From: Micrococcales bacterium
GTDB lineage: Bacteria > Actinomycetota > Actinomycetes > Actinomycetales > Dermatophilaceae
Assembly: GCA_003157445.1 (NCBI GenBank)
Contig: PMJN01000223.1
Location: forward strand, 1 to 8,486
Length of the DNA: 8,486 nucleotides
Direction: 5' to 3'
Positions within the stretch are counted from its first letter, which is position 1. Every line of letters begins with the position of its first letter. Of this stretch, positions 1-6,668 are shown one piece after another. The position numbers and the translations under genes were made by a program. The notes beneath the pieces are model-generated. The model searched no databases. It was given only the letters and a program-made list of their open reading frames with translations, and was not told the origin of the DNA.

Positions 1-372
1 ACCGCCAGAAATCCCGATCAGCTGACGGGAGATCGCCAGGCTTCGCCTGCAGGCATCGGACAGCGAGGTCAGGTCGTCGTACCCGATGACCTCACGGAAG
101 CCTGCGCGAAGTGCCTGCGCCAAGATGGTGACGTCAAGGCGCCTTCGCAGCAGAATGACGCTAACCTCCGGCCGCTCCCCCCGGACATGCTCGGCCAGGG
201 AAGAGGACGCCTGGAGGTCGACGTCCGGTCCGACGATCACCAGCAGCTCCGCCGGATTGTTAGCTAGCGCACGCGTCACCAAATGCGCGACCGTGACGAC
301 CTCAATACGATCACTGACCGCGAACTGGTAGGTCTCAGCGGCCGTCGGGTCATTATCCCAAAGAATTGTCAT
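1..372 (-). CDS. cpaE: CpaE/TadZ-like pilus assembly protein, N-terminal part (runs off left edge)
   Basis: The reading frame is open from an ATG at 370-372 down to base 1, giving the first 124 residues of a longer protein. It begins MTILWDNDPTAAETY and contains an atypical receiver-like domain. The hydrophobic strands ELLVIVGPDVDL (about residues 42-53) and VSVILLRRRLDV, followed by LAQALRAGFREVIGYDDL (about 89-106), are typical of the N-terminal domain of actinobacterial CpaE/TadZ. In this family the receiver-like domain is followed by a MinD/ParA-like ATPase that helps place the Tad pilus machine at the membrane. The ATPase part, including its Walker motif, lies outside the window and cannot be checked. 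The start is 14 bases after the cpaB stop with only a weak GGGA-like ribosome site, so it is probably co-transcribed with and coupled to cpaB. The family call rests on gene order as well as on this domain. Confidence 0.72.
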   Translation of the reverse strand, partial: MTILWDNDPTAAETYQFAVSDRIEVVTVAHLVTRALANNPAELLVIVGPDVDLQASSSLAEHVRGERPEVSVILLRRRLDVTILAQALRAGFREVIGYDDLTSLSDACRRSLAISRQLIGISGG

Positions 373-386
373 GGTTGAGGTCCCGT

Positions 387-1148
387 CTACGGGGTGAAGA
401 GAGTCGAGTCAGTAACGATCTGGCCGGGATCTGCTGTGGTGCCAGTGCCGCGCAAAGCTGCATACAGGGTCCCGGTCTGGATGCCGTGGACGAGTTTCGC
501 CGCAGTGTTAGGCGGAAGCGCAACGGTCACCAGGGCACCAGTGGTCGACGTCTGCCCCTGACTGGTCGCCGCGGCCCCCTGGCCTCCAGTGGGAGTCAGA
601 GGTGTCGACCCCACTGCGATGACCAGGGCATCGTTTATCAAGACGCGGGTCTGCTTGACCGCGCTCGCTCCGGCAGCCGGGGCCGCATCCGGAACGTACG
701 TGTCATAGATGACGACATGGGACCCAGGAGTCACAAACGTACCCACTCGGCCCGGGTCGGACAAGGACACCGAGAGCGCGACCTGCCCGTCGGGCACCTG
801 GATCGCTTTATCGCCCGTAGGGGTTGTCCCAAAACGGCTCGAAAGCACGAAGTCACCTGCGGCGATGTCAGTAAGAGCCAGGAGCTTGCCGTTGTTAGCG
901 TCAACCTTAGTCAGGGCTCCGGCCGGAACCCCTACCGCCGCCACCTTGGTTGGCACGATCAGACCTTTGGCCACGGCGTCGGAGGCAGTGGTGCCAGATG
1001 GAACCAGCGATTGGGCTATATACACGGTCTCTGCTCGCTGACCTGCTACCGCTCGGGAGTCGGCACTGCTTGCGTACACCAACACCGTGACGACACCGAC
1101 CAGCCCAACCACTATCGCGGCAAATACCGCGACCATACGACGACCCAT
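387..1148 (-). CDS. cpaB: CpaB/RcpC, Flp pilus assembly periplasmic/secretin-associated-type protein
   Basis: This is a 253-residue protein, the usual length for the family. A short basic N-terminus (MGRR) leads into one membrane segment at about residues 6-27, so most of the chain is extracytoplasmic. An SAF-like domain follows (about 42-106: VYIAQSLVPSGTTASDAV, then a variant of the basic-aromatic region, then IAAGDFVLSSRF). The RcpC domain covers about 119-250. It shows VALSVSLSDPGRVGTFVTPG, then VVIYDT, TRVLINDALVIAVG, VTVALPPNTAAKLVHG and GTLYAALRG, which match the canonical CpaB signatures closely. In Tad systems CpaB supports pilus assembly; in Gram-positives, which lack the outer-membrane secretin, its exact role is unsettled. 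A good Shine-Dalgarno site (GAGGGGAA on the minus strand, 1155-1162) supports the ATG at 1146-1148. It sits between the decayed region (1149-1601) and cpaE. Confidence 0.9.
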   Translation of the reverse strand: MGRRMVAVFAAIVVGLVGVVTVLVYASSADSRAVAGQRAETVYIAQSLVPSGTTASDAVAKGLIVPTKVAAVGVPAGALTKVDANNGKLLALTDIAAGDFVLSSRFGTTPTGDKAIQVPDGQVALSVSLSDPGRVGTFVTPGSHVVIYDTYVPDAAPAAGASAVKQTRVLINDALVIAVGSTPLTPTGGQGAAATSQGQTSTTGALVTVALPPNTAAKLVHGIQTGTLYAALRGTGTTADPGQIVTDSTLFTP

Positions 1149-1154
1149 GATCTG

Positions 1155-1162
1155 TTCCCCTC
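1155..1162 (-). promoter_or_regulatory. Ribosome binding site of cpaB
   Basis: On the minus strand GAGGGGAA lies 6 bases before the ATG of cpaB at 1146-1148. It is the strongest Shine-Dalgarno match in the left part of the window and settles the cpaB start. A TGA at 1161-1163, ending an open frame that comes from upstream, overlaps it. This suggests that an upstream gene once ended here. Confidence 0.6.
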
Positions 1163-1284
1163 AACCCGCCAGCAGGACGGAGTGGGAGCCGAAGCCCGGC
1201 GCGCCGCTGGCGTCGATGATTGCTTGAAGCGTGCCTGTGGTGATCCAGCCGGAGACGCAGCGCATAGTGCCGCCGCAGGGCGCG

Positions 1285-1312
1285 ATCTCGACGGCGGCGG
1301 CGCCGTCGAGAT
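1285..1312. repeat. Perfect inverted repeat, 12-base-pair stem
   Basis: The arms ATCTCGACGGCG and CGCCGTCGAGAT... pair as a near-continuous GC-rich stem around a four-base loop (left arm 1285-1296, right arm 1301-1312). No T-run follows on either strand, so it is not a typical terminator. On the minus strand the same bases encode the DGAAAVEI fragment of the decayed region. The palindrome may therefore be a by-product of GCC/GTC/GAG codons, or may act as an RNA structure before cpaB. Confidence 0.5.
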
Positions 1313-1476
1313 GGCCTCTGTGTCGACGGCTCGACGTCGGAGGCGAGTGTTGGACAATCAATAGGTGACCTCGCATTCCATCCTGAAGGGGTTCACAGCG
1401 ATACGCGCAAAATGCCCTCTTTGACCGACTTGCCAAAGCTGTCCCCCGGCTGTGTTCGCCAACTCGATGAGGGCGC

Positions 1477-1520
1477 CGATGGGCCCGCGCTCCAGAGCCG
1501 ATGTGCCCGCGCTCCAGAGC
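1477..1520. repeat. 22-base tandem duplication (two copies, one mismatch)
   Basis: The unit starting CGATGGGCCCGCGC occupies 1477-1498 and is followed directly by a second copy at 1499-1520 that differs at one base (GGG against GTG). As 22 is not a multiple of three, the duplication shifts any reading frame that crosses it. It looks like a recent slippage event and supports decay of the pilin-to-cpaB stretch. Confidence 0.8.
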
Positions 1521-1581
1521 GGTCGCCACGGTGTCTTCACGAGCGTTTAACTAAAACCACGTGACGCCACAGGGGACGGTC

Positions 1582-1598
1582 TCTGGTAAATCACCAGA
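1582..1598 (-). other. Short hairpin just after the Flp pilin stop
   Basis: On the minus strand TCTGGT and ACCAGA pair around a five-base loop (GATTT), starting four bases after the pilin stop codon. There is no T-run right behind it, so it is not a convincing intrinsic terminator. A stabilising hairpin after the pilin message would fit the need for much more pilin than assembly proteins. The stem is only six pairs and may be chance. Confidence 0.25.
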
Positions 1599-1601
1599 TC
1601 G

Positions 1602-1781
1602 TCAGACGCTGGTGGCCACATTGTTGAACAGCGTGCTCAGGTTCTTACCCAGCAAGGTGACGGCAACAATGATGACGATGGCGATCAAGGCAACCATGAG
1701 GCCGTACTCAACGGCGGTGGCGCCACGGTCACTGCGAAGCGCCGCGACCTTGACCTGGAACTTGACGAGTCGAGAAAGCAT
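1602..1781 (-). CDS. flp: Flp/Fap-type type IVc pilin precursor
   Basis: This is a 59-residue prepilin with the full Flp layout: a short basic leader (MLSRLVKFQVKVAALRSDRG), the cleavage motif G|ATAVEY (cut expected after Gly20, with Glu at +5 and the family's Glu-Tyr pair at mature positions 5-6), and one hydrophobic helix of about 23 residues (GLMVALIAIVIIVAVTLLG). A short polar tail ends LFNNVATSV. The mature subunit would polymerise into the Tad pilus fibre after cleavage by a TadV-type prepilin peptidase, which is not in this window. The ATG at 1779-1781 is preferred over the in-frame ATG at 1800-1802 because GAAGGG lies seven bases before it and the longer version adds an atypical MPTKGTV. 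It is the first gene of the minus-strand pilus cluster and diverges from the membrane-protein operon that starts at 1996. Confidence 0.93.
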   Translation of the reverse strand: MLSRLVKFQVKVAALRSDRGATAVEYGLMVALIAIVIIVAVTLLGKNLSTLFNNVATSV

Positions 1782-1995
1782 GACGGTACCCTTCGTTGGC
1801 ATCCCGCTATGGGGCTTGAATTCGCTATCCCGGAGCGATTTGTTCCGAGATACCTTTCAGCCTGCGCCAGAAACCACCGGGCCCACATCGGCCATTTTGT
1901 CCTTATTCCGTCGCATCTAGCCGATCGCATATCACCCGTTTGGCCGATGGGTTATTGCCTGCAAGAAAACGTCATATCCAGCCATACTGGAAGAC
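1782..1995. promoter_or_regulatory. Divergent intergenic region between pilin and GT-C-like operon
   Basis: These 214 bases must carry the promoters for the pilin (minus strand) and the membrane operon (plus strand). The region is less GC-rich than the genes beside it. On the plus strand CATACT at 1983-1988 could be a -10 box; transcription would then begin at or next to the ATG at 1996, making a leaderless message. No good -35 box is spaced correctly, and TTGCCT at 1955-1960 is too far away. A small dyad (CCAG, five bases, CTGG) overlaps that site at 1979-1991. I find no convincing minus-strand promoter pair. The role follows from gene layout; the individual boxes are weak. Confidence 0.4.
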
Positions 1996-3453
1996 ATGCC
2001 TGCCGACGTCAGCCTTGACGCGCCGACGCCGAGCGCGCGAACCGGGACCACCCCCGAGACCGCACCTACACCTGGTGGCCGGCTATGGCTGAGCACAGCG
2101 GTAACAACGATCGTGGTGTCCATCAGCGTCGTCCTGGGCGTCCGCCCGGTCAGTGACCCGAGCCCATGGCTGCACCTGAAGGTTGGCGCCTTCCTCCTAG
2201 AGGGCGGGCGTTTCAGCCTGCCTGATCCCTGGGCGCCCTTTGCCACCAGAGCGTACGTCCCGACCGAGTGGCTACCGGAAATCTTCGGCCAGCAGATCTA
2301 CCACGCATTTGGTCTACCTGGAATCGCCTGGCTGCGATGTGCCGGGATTCTAGGCCTGTTGTGCGCGCTCATGTGGTCTGCGCGCCGATCCGCGGACACC
2401 GTGACCTGCGCGCTGGTCGCTCTGTTGGCCCTAGTCGGCGCCTATAACGATCTCACTGAGCGCCCTCAGCTGGTCGGCCTCGTCCTACTCGCCGTCGCGG
2501 TCGGCGCTTGGTGGCGCACTGGGTTGGACCTGAAGCCGCGATGGTGGCTGGTGCCAATGACCTGGCTCTGGGCCTGCTGCCACGGCCTGTGGGCCGTGGG
2601 CATCGCAGTGGGACTGGTATCCATCGCCGGGCTACTGCTCGACCGCCGGCTGTCCCGGGCTACCGCGACCAGGCTCCTGGCCATACCCATCCTGTCTCTG
2701 GCCGCAGCCGCCCTCACACCCCTGGGTCCGCGGCTTCTTCCGGCCACCCTGGCGGTCGGCCAGAACGCAAACCAGTTCGTGGCAGAGTGGCAGTCCACCT
2801 CCTTTCACAACCCGTTCGCCATCGTGACGTTGACCATGCTGGGGGTAGTTGTCCTGTCCTGGGTCCGTTTGAGGCGGCAACCGGGCTGGTGGCAGATCGG
2901 CTTCCTGCTGACCGGCGTCGTAGCGACGATGGCCGCCACGCGCACGATCGCAGTGGGAGCGGTGATCGCGGCCCCTCTTCTTGCCCAGGAGATCCAGCTG
3001 TATCGAGGTCGCCGCGTTGTTGCGACAACGCGGCGGTCTCGCTCGGCTTTGGCCGCCCTGGTCCTGATGGCACTGGTCGTTGCGGCTCCCCTGTCAGCGG
3101 CGAGGGCACAGAGCCCCGCCGCGATGCCACAACGGCTTATGCCGCAACTATCTGCCATCCCGACGGGTACGGTTGTCCTTGCCCAGGGTGACATCAGCGG
3201 ATGGCTCTTCTGGGCTGACCCTGGTGTCAGACCGGTGCTTGACCCACGGATCGAGATCTACTCCGCGGCCCACATCCGCTCCTTCATCTCGGCAATGGCC
3301 GCGGGTCCGCAGTGGCGACAGTTTGTCGACCAGACACAATCGCGGTACGCGCTTGTCCCCAGCGGCTCACCCATCGCCGGCGCGCTCGTGCAACGTGCTG
3401 GCTGGTCGCAGATCGGCAAGGATGCAGGCTACGTCCTGCTGAGAGCCCCATGA
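1996..3453 (+). CDS. Polytopic membrane protein, GT-C-like, paralogue A (motif-degenerate)
   Basis: This is a 485-residue protein with a proline/threonine-rich N-terminus (about 30 residues), some ten hydrophobic segments, and a polar C-terminal domain from about residue 378. It resembles a widespread uncharacterised family of multi-spanning proteins marked by DPDxWWHL in the first external loop, then EWLxE, RPQ, and a WANxHG-like motif. Here these read SDPSPWLHLK (53-62), TEWLPE (90-95), ERPQL (155-159) and LWACCHG (191-197). The first motif has lost its second Asp and one Trp, whereas paralogue B keeps both. In GT-C enzymes an acidic residue in this loop is usually catalytic, so this copy may be inactive or altered (inference). 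The C-terminal domain contains SGWLFWADPG and ends GYVLLRAP. GGAAG a few bases before the ATG is a weak ribosome site. It starts a coupled operon, and the substrate is unknown. Confidence 0.8.
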   Translation: MPADVSLDAPTPSARTGTTPETAPTPGGRLWLSTAVTTIVVSISVVLGVRPVSDPSPWLHLKVGAFLLEGGRFSLPDPWAPFATRAYVPTEWLPEIFGQQIYHAFGLPGIAWLRCAGILGLLCALMWSARRSADTVTCALVALLALVGAYNDLTERPQLVGLVLLAVAVGAWWRTGLDLKPRWWLVPMTWLWACCHGLWAVGIAVGLVSIAGLLLDRRLSRATATRLLAIPILSLAAAALTPLGPRLLPATLAVGQNANQFVAEWQSTSFHNPFAIVTLTMLGVVVLSWVRLRRQPGWWQIGFLLTGVVATMAATRTIAVGAVIAAPLLAQEIQLYRGRRVVATTRRSRSALAALVLMALVVAAPLSAARAQSPAAMPQRLMPQLSAIPTGTVVLAQGDISGWLFWADPGVRPVLDPRIEIYSAAHIRSFISAMAAGPQWRQFVDQTQSRYALVPSGSPIAGALVQRAGWSQIGKDAGYVLLRAP

Positions 3454-4949
3454 CCAGGCTACCCAGGGATGCCGCAGTCTTCACTGCCGAGGGGTTCGGC
3501 AAGGATGCACCCTCCGATCAGAGCCAACCCCTACATGAAGGGGCGGACCGACAGCGAGACCCTCGTTGGCTGGTGCCATCACTGGCCGTCTTCGCTGTGG
3601 CTGCGACGCTCAAGTTCGGGATTCGAGCGGTCAGCGATCCCGATGCCTGGTGGCACCTGAAGGCGGGCGCATACGTGCTCTCCCACTGGCGGTTCGGCGG
3701 ACCCGATCCGTGGGTGCCCTTCTCGTCTCGACCGTTCGTTCTCACCGAGTGGCTCCCTGAAGTGGTTGCCCAAAAGGGTTATCAGCTCTTTGGCCTGCCA
3801 GCGGTCGCCTGGCTGCGGTGTGCCGCGATGCTCGCTCTGATTTCCGCCCTGGTGTGGGCTGCCCGGCAAGCCGCTGACGCCGTTCCCGCGATCATCGCCT
3901 CACTGGCCGGGCTGATCGGCGCCGGGGGGAGTCTGTCCGAACGCCCCCAGCTAGTCAGCTTCGTCCTGGTAGCAGTCATAGTCGGCGCCTGGTGGAAGAC
4001 GGCCACAGACCTGAAACCCCGTTGGTGGCTCGTCCCGATGACCTTCCTCTGGGCCTGCTGCCACGGCATGTGGGTGATCGGCATACTGATCGGCCTGGTC
4101 GTCATCGGGGGCCTGGCCCTCGATCGGCGTCTGGACCGCCGTTCTGCCGTGAGGCTGCTTGCCGTGCCGGCCCTGTCAGTGATCGCAGCAGGGCTGACCC
4201 CAGCCGGGCCACGGCTACTGCTGACTCCGTTCGAGGTGTCCTCGGAAGTCGCACAGTTCGTGCAGGAGTGGCAGCCAACGGATGCCCGGAACCTCTTCGC
4301 CGCCGTCACGCTCGTCATGATCGCGCTGGCGCTGCTGCCATGGATTCGTGGCACATCTGTGCGGCCGTGGTGGCAGATCGCGCTGGCCGCAACCGCTGTA
4401 GTCGCCACCGTTGCAGCATTTCGCACGGTGCCCGTCGGATCGATCATCGCTGCCCCCCTGTTGGCTTCCTGCCTGCAGGAACAACGAGGCCACCCTCCGG
4501 CACCGAGGACCCGCCGAGGAAGGTCTGCATGGATCGCATTGGTAGCGGCCGCAGCCATCGTGGCTGTGCCGCTCACCGGGGCGGTTGCACAACGACCAAG
4601 TGGATGGCCAGAAGGGCTCCGCCGGCAACTGGGCGCCATCCCCGCCAGGACTGTCGTCCTGAACGACTCCACAGCCGGAGGATGGCTCTTGTGGGCTGAG
4701 CCCCAACTTGTTCCAGTGATCGACCTACGCACCGAGATCTACTCTCCGGACTACCTCCACGAATACATCCGCACCGTGGACGTTGAAACCGGATGGCAGA
4801 GTTTTCTTGACCAAACCAAGCCCAAGTATGCGCTCCTGAAAGCCGACGCCTCCCTGACTGTTGCTCTGCGGGAACAGCTGAGCTGGACGACGTTGGGCAA
4901 AGACTCGGGCTACGTGCTGCTCAAAGCCCCATCAGGCGGGCGCCCGTGA
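3450..4949 (+). CDS. Polytopic membrane protein, GT-C-like, paralogue B (intact motif)
   Basis: A 499-residue tandem paralogue of the preceding gene, alignable along its whole length. The ATG at 3450-3452 overlaps the upstream stop (ATGA), which favours translational coupling over any start further upstream. Motifs are SDPDAWWHLK (62-71), TEWLPE (99-104), ERPQLVSF (164-171), LWACCHGMW (200-208) and a second external loop with FVQEWQ (270-275), all shared with paralogue A. About ten hydrophobic segments are followed by a polar domain from about residue 385 with GGWLLWAEP, VPVIDLRTEIYS and GKDSGYVLLKAP. The complete DPDxWWHL motif suggests that this is the functional member. GT-C proteins usually use polyprenyl-phosphate sugars on the outer face of the membrane; this protein's donor and acceptor are unknown. 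The two copies could form a heterodimer, a guess based on coupling and divergence. Confidence 0.82.
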   Translation: MTRLPRDAAVFTAEGFGKDAPSDQSQPLHEGADRQRDPRWLVPSLAVFAVAATLKFGIRAVSDPDAWWHLKAGAYVLSHWRFGGPDPWVPFSSRPFVLTEWLPEVVAQKGYQLFGLPAVAWLRCAAMLALISALVWAARQAADAVPAIIASLAGLIGAGGSLSERPQLVSFVLVAVIVGAWWKTATDLKPRWWLVPMTFLWACCHGMWVIGILIGLVVIGGLALDRRLDRRSAVRLLAVPALSVIAAGLTPAGPRLLLTPFEVSSEVAQFVQEWQPTDARNLFAAVTLVMIALALLPWIRGTSVRPWWQIALAATAVVATVAAFRTVPVGSIIAAPLLASCLQEQRGHPPAPRTRRGRSAWIALVAAAAIVAVPLTGAVAQRPSGWPEGLRRQLGAIPARTVVLNDSTAGGWLLWAEPQLVPVIDLRTEIYSPDYLHEYIRTVDVETGWQSFLDQTKPKYALLKADASLTVALREQLSWTTLGKDSGYVLLKAPSGGRP

Positions 4950-6169
4950 CCCAGATGACTCCGGTGACGCAGGTTACCCCCGCACCGCTGCGTTCTAGGC
5001 TCGTTGCGGCCACCTCGGGTCGAAGCTACCGGGTGTGGTTTCCGCTCACCGTGTACGCGCTCACCCGCCTGATCGACCTTATCTTCATGCTCATTGCCAC
5101 CCGTCACCTGGCGCCAGGAGCCACCTATGGTTCGCTCGCCTCGAACTGGGACGGTCAGTGGTACATGAGTATCGCAAACCACGGATACCCGGCCACCCTC
5201 CCGCGAGGTGCCAGCGGGCAGGTTCTGCAGAACCAGTGGGGCTTTTACCCCGCCTACCCGCTGATCGCCGGCGCGATCATGGCCCTAAGCGGACTCGGCT
5301 TCACAGTGGTCGCTCCAATTCTGAGCCTGCTGCTGGGTGCCGCTGCCGTGACCGTCATGTTCCGCCTGATCAACCAGGGCTCGGGACGCTTCGCAGCCTC
5401 GGCCACGGTGCTGCTCACCTGCACCTACATGGCTGCACCGGCGATGCAGATCGCCTACACCGAGAGCCTGGCCCTGCTTCTGATCTGCACCGCGCTGTTG
5501 CTGTTGCGAAACCGCTGCTATGGCTGGCTCGTGCCGGTGCTGGTCACACTGGCCCTGACCCGGGCAATCGCTCTGGCATTTGTGCCTGTCCTAATAGTGC
5601 ACGGCATCAATCGCTACCGTCATCGAGCCCGTGAACCGTTCCCTAAGACTGACCGCTGGCGAGTGGTCGCTCTGACATTCCTGACCGTCGCGCTGACCGG
5701 GCTCTGGCCGACGATCGCAGCGCTGGCCACTGGTGATCCAGCGGCCTACACACAGACCATGTCCTCCTGGGGCACGACAGGCAAGCTCCGTGTGTTGATC
5801 GAGTTCCCGGCATTCGCCTGGGCCGAAGGCGGCGCCTCAGGCTTGGCAGTCCTACTGGCCATCATTGCAATAGCATCTTTGTTGGTGTTGCGACGTGGCG
5901 CCCGGGCCTGGGACCCAGAGGTCCGCGCCTGGGCGGGCTTCTACCCCCTCTACCTTCTCCTGGCCACAGCGCCAGGAACCAGCAACATTCGCCACCTGCT
6001 CCTCGGGTTCCCGCTGCTGTGGCCGTTCCCAGAACCGGCGGCTACGGGATCCGAACGAAGGTTCCGCATGATTCTGATAGCCGGGCTTGCGCTCGGTGGT
6101 ATAGCAATGCAAGGGGTCTGGGTCTCTTCATACCTGGCGGCAACCTCGCCCTCTCTGTGGTATCCCTGA
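4946..6169 (+). CDS. PIG-V/GT-C-type putative mannosyltransferase, integral membrane
   Basis: This 407-residue protein has roughly nine hydrophobic segments and the hallmark loop SNWDGQWYMSIANHGYP (66-82), which matches the WDGxWYxxIAxxGY pattern of bacterial PIG-V-related proteins. Also present are QNQWGFYPAYPLI (96-108), YTES (171-174), ALTRAIAL (203-210) and a late SNIRHLLLGFPLL (346-358), all in the order of that family. Asp69 is the likely catalytic or metal-binding acid, by analogy. Eukaryotic PIG-V adds mannose to the GPI anchor; bacterial relatives are thought to use polyprenyl-phosphate mannose to modify surface glycans or proteins, and the acceptor here is unknown. The GTG start at 4946 overlaps the upstream stop (GTGA); an in-frame ATG at 4955 is an alternative start. 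Bases 5136-5418 are nearly identical to the dead copy downstream. Confidence 0.85.
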   Translation: MTQMTPVTQVTPAPLRSRLVAATSGRSYRVWFPLTVYALTRLIDLIFMLIATRHLAPGATYGSLASNWDGQWYMSIANHGYPATLPRGASGQVLQNQWGFYPAYPLIAGAIMALSGLGFTVVAPILSLLLGAAAVTVMFRLINQGSGRFAASATVLLTCTYMAAPAMQIAYTESLALLLICTALLLLRNRCYGWLVPVLVTLALTRAIALAFVPVLIVHGINRYRHRAREPFPKTDRWRVVALTFLTVALTGLWPTIAALATGDPAAYTQTMSSWGTTGKLRVLIEFPAFAWAEGGASGLAVLLAIIAIASLLVLRRGARAWDPEVRAWAGFYPLYLLLATAPGTSNIRHLLLGFPLLWPFPEPAATGSERRFRMILIAGLALGGIAMQGVWVSSYLAATSPSLWYP

Positions 6170-6170
6170 C

Positions 6171-6668
6171 ATGTCAGCGGTGACCCTAGCTCCGCTGCGT
6201 TCCAGGTTCGTTGCAGCCACCTCGGGTCAGAACCGCTAGGTGTGGCTTCCGTTGAGCGTGTATACGCTCACGCGACTGGTCGATCTCATCCTCATCCTTA
6301 TCGCTGCTCGTCACCAGATAGCCCCGTCCCAAAGCGTTCCCGGACTGGCGGGATTCTTCCCCAGCATCGCCCGGCTACGGCTCGGTCGCCTCGAACTGGG
6401 ACGGTCAGTGGTACATGAGTATCGCAAACCACGGATACCCGGCCACCCTCCCGCGAGGTGCCAGCGGGCAGGTTCTGCAGAACCAGTGGGGCTTCTACCC
6501 CGCCTACCCGCTGATCGCCGACGCGATCATGGCCCTAAGCGGACTCGGCTTCACAGTGGTCGCTCCAATCTTGAGCCTGCCGCTGGGTGCCGCTGCCGTG
6601 ACCGTCATGTTCCGCCTGATCAACCAGGGCTCGGGACGCTTCGCAGCCTCGGCCACGGTGCTGCTCAC
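6171..6668 (+). pseudogene. Broken, truncated paralogue of the PIG-V-type mannosyltransferase
   Basis: An ATG one base after the upstream stop opens a frame that aligns with the intact gene: LAPLRSRFVAATSG against PAPLRSRLVAATSG. A TAG at 6237-6239 replaces the Arg codon before VWLPLSVYTLTRLVDL, so translation would stop after 22 residues. Further on, between RH (6309) and SNWDGQWY, this copy has about 43 bases more than the intact gene, which shifts the frame. From 6386 to 6668 it differs from bases 5136-5418 at only five positions (6495, 6521, 6570, 6571, 6581); two of these change the protein (Gly to Asp, Leu to Pro). Homology stops abruptly after the VLLT codons, so about 60 percent of the gene is missing. 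No ribosome site is visible before the ATG. The first part is clearly more diverged than the second, which points to gene conversion. Confidence 0.88.

Larger units (their letters stand above)
1149..1601 (-). pseudogene. Region without an intact gene; probable decayed TadE/TadF-type minor pilin
   Basis: In actinobacterial Tad loci, one or two TadE/TadF-like genes often lie in this position between the pilin and cpaB. No frame here gives a convincing complete protein. Fragments hint at one. Near 1357-1310 (minus strand) one frame reads SNTRLRRRAVDTE and the frame beside it reads HLDGAAAVEIA, and together they resemble the basic start plus GAAAVEFA motif of TadE-type pilins. The hydrophobic helix that should follow is missing: the frame continues APCGGTMRCVSGW and ends at the TGA at 1161-1163. 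Upstream, a GTG-started frame of 60 codons (1358-1540) ends MECEVTY and has no recognisable domain. A 22-base tandem duplication inside it would shift any frame. What I see is broken reading frames; that the ancestor was TadE is inference from one motif and the gene order. It could also be a small unknown gene. Confidence 0.33.

Noticed and set aside
366..1364. Long plus-strand open frame of 332 codons opposite cpaB
   Set aside because: Its product is low-complexity, rich in Arg and Gly, and matches no domain, while the opposite strand gives a full CpaB with a good ribosome site. It is a shadow caused by high GC.
2508..3191. Open frames in other phases and on the minus strand inside the GT-C-like genes (for example 3782-4732 minus)
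   Set aside because: They are Arg/Pro/Ser-rich shadows without motifs; the sense-strand proteins have clear membrane segments and paralogy.
3312..3449. 46-codon upstream extension of paralogue B
   Set aside because: It overlaps the end of paralogue A, is very basic and is absent from paralogue A. The ATGA overlap at 3450 is the natural start.
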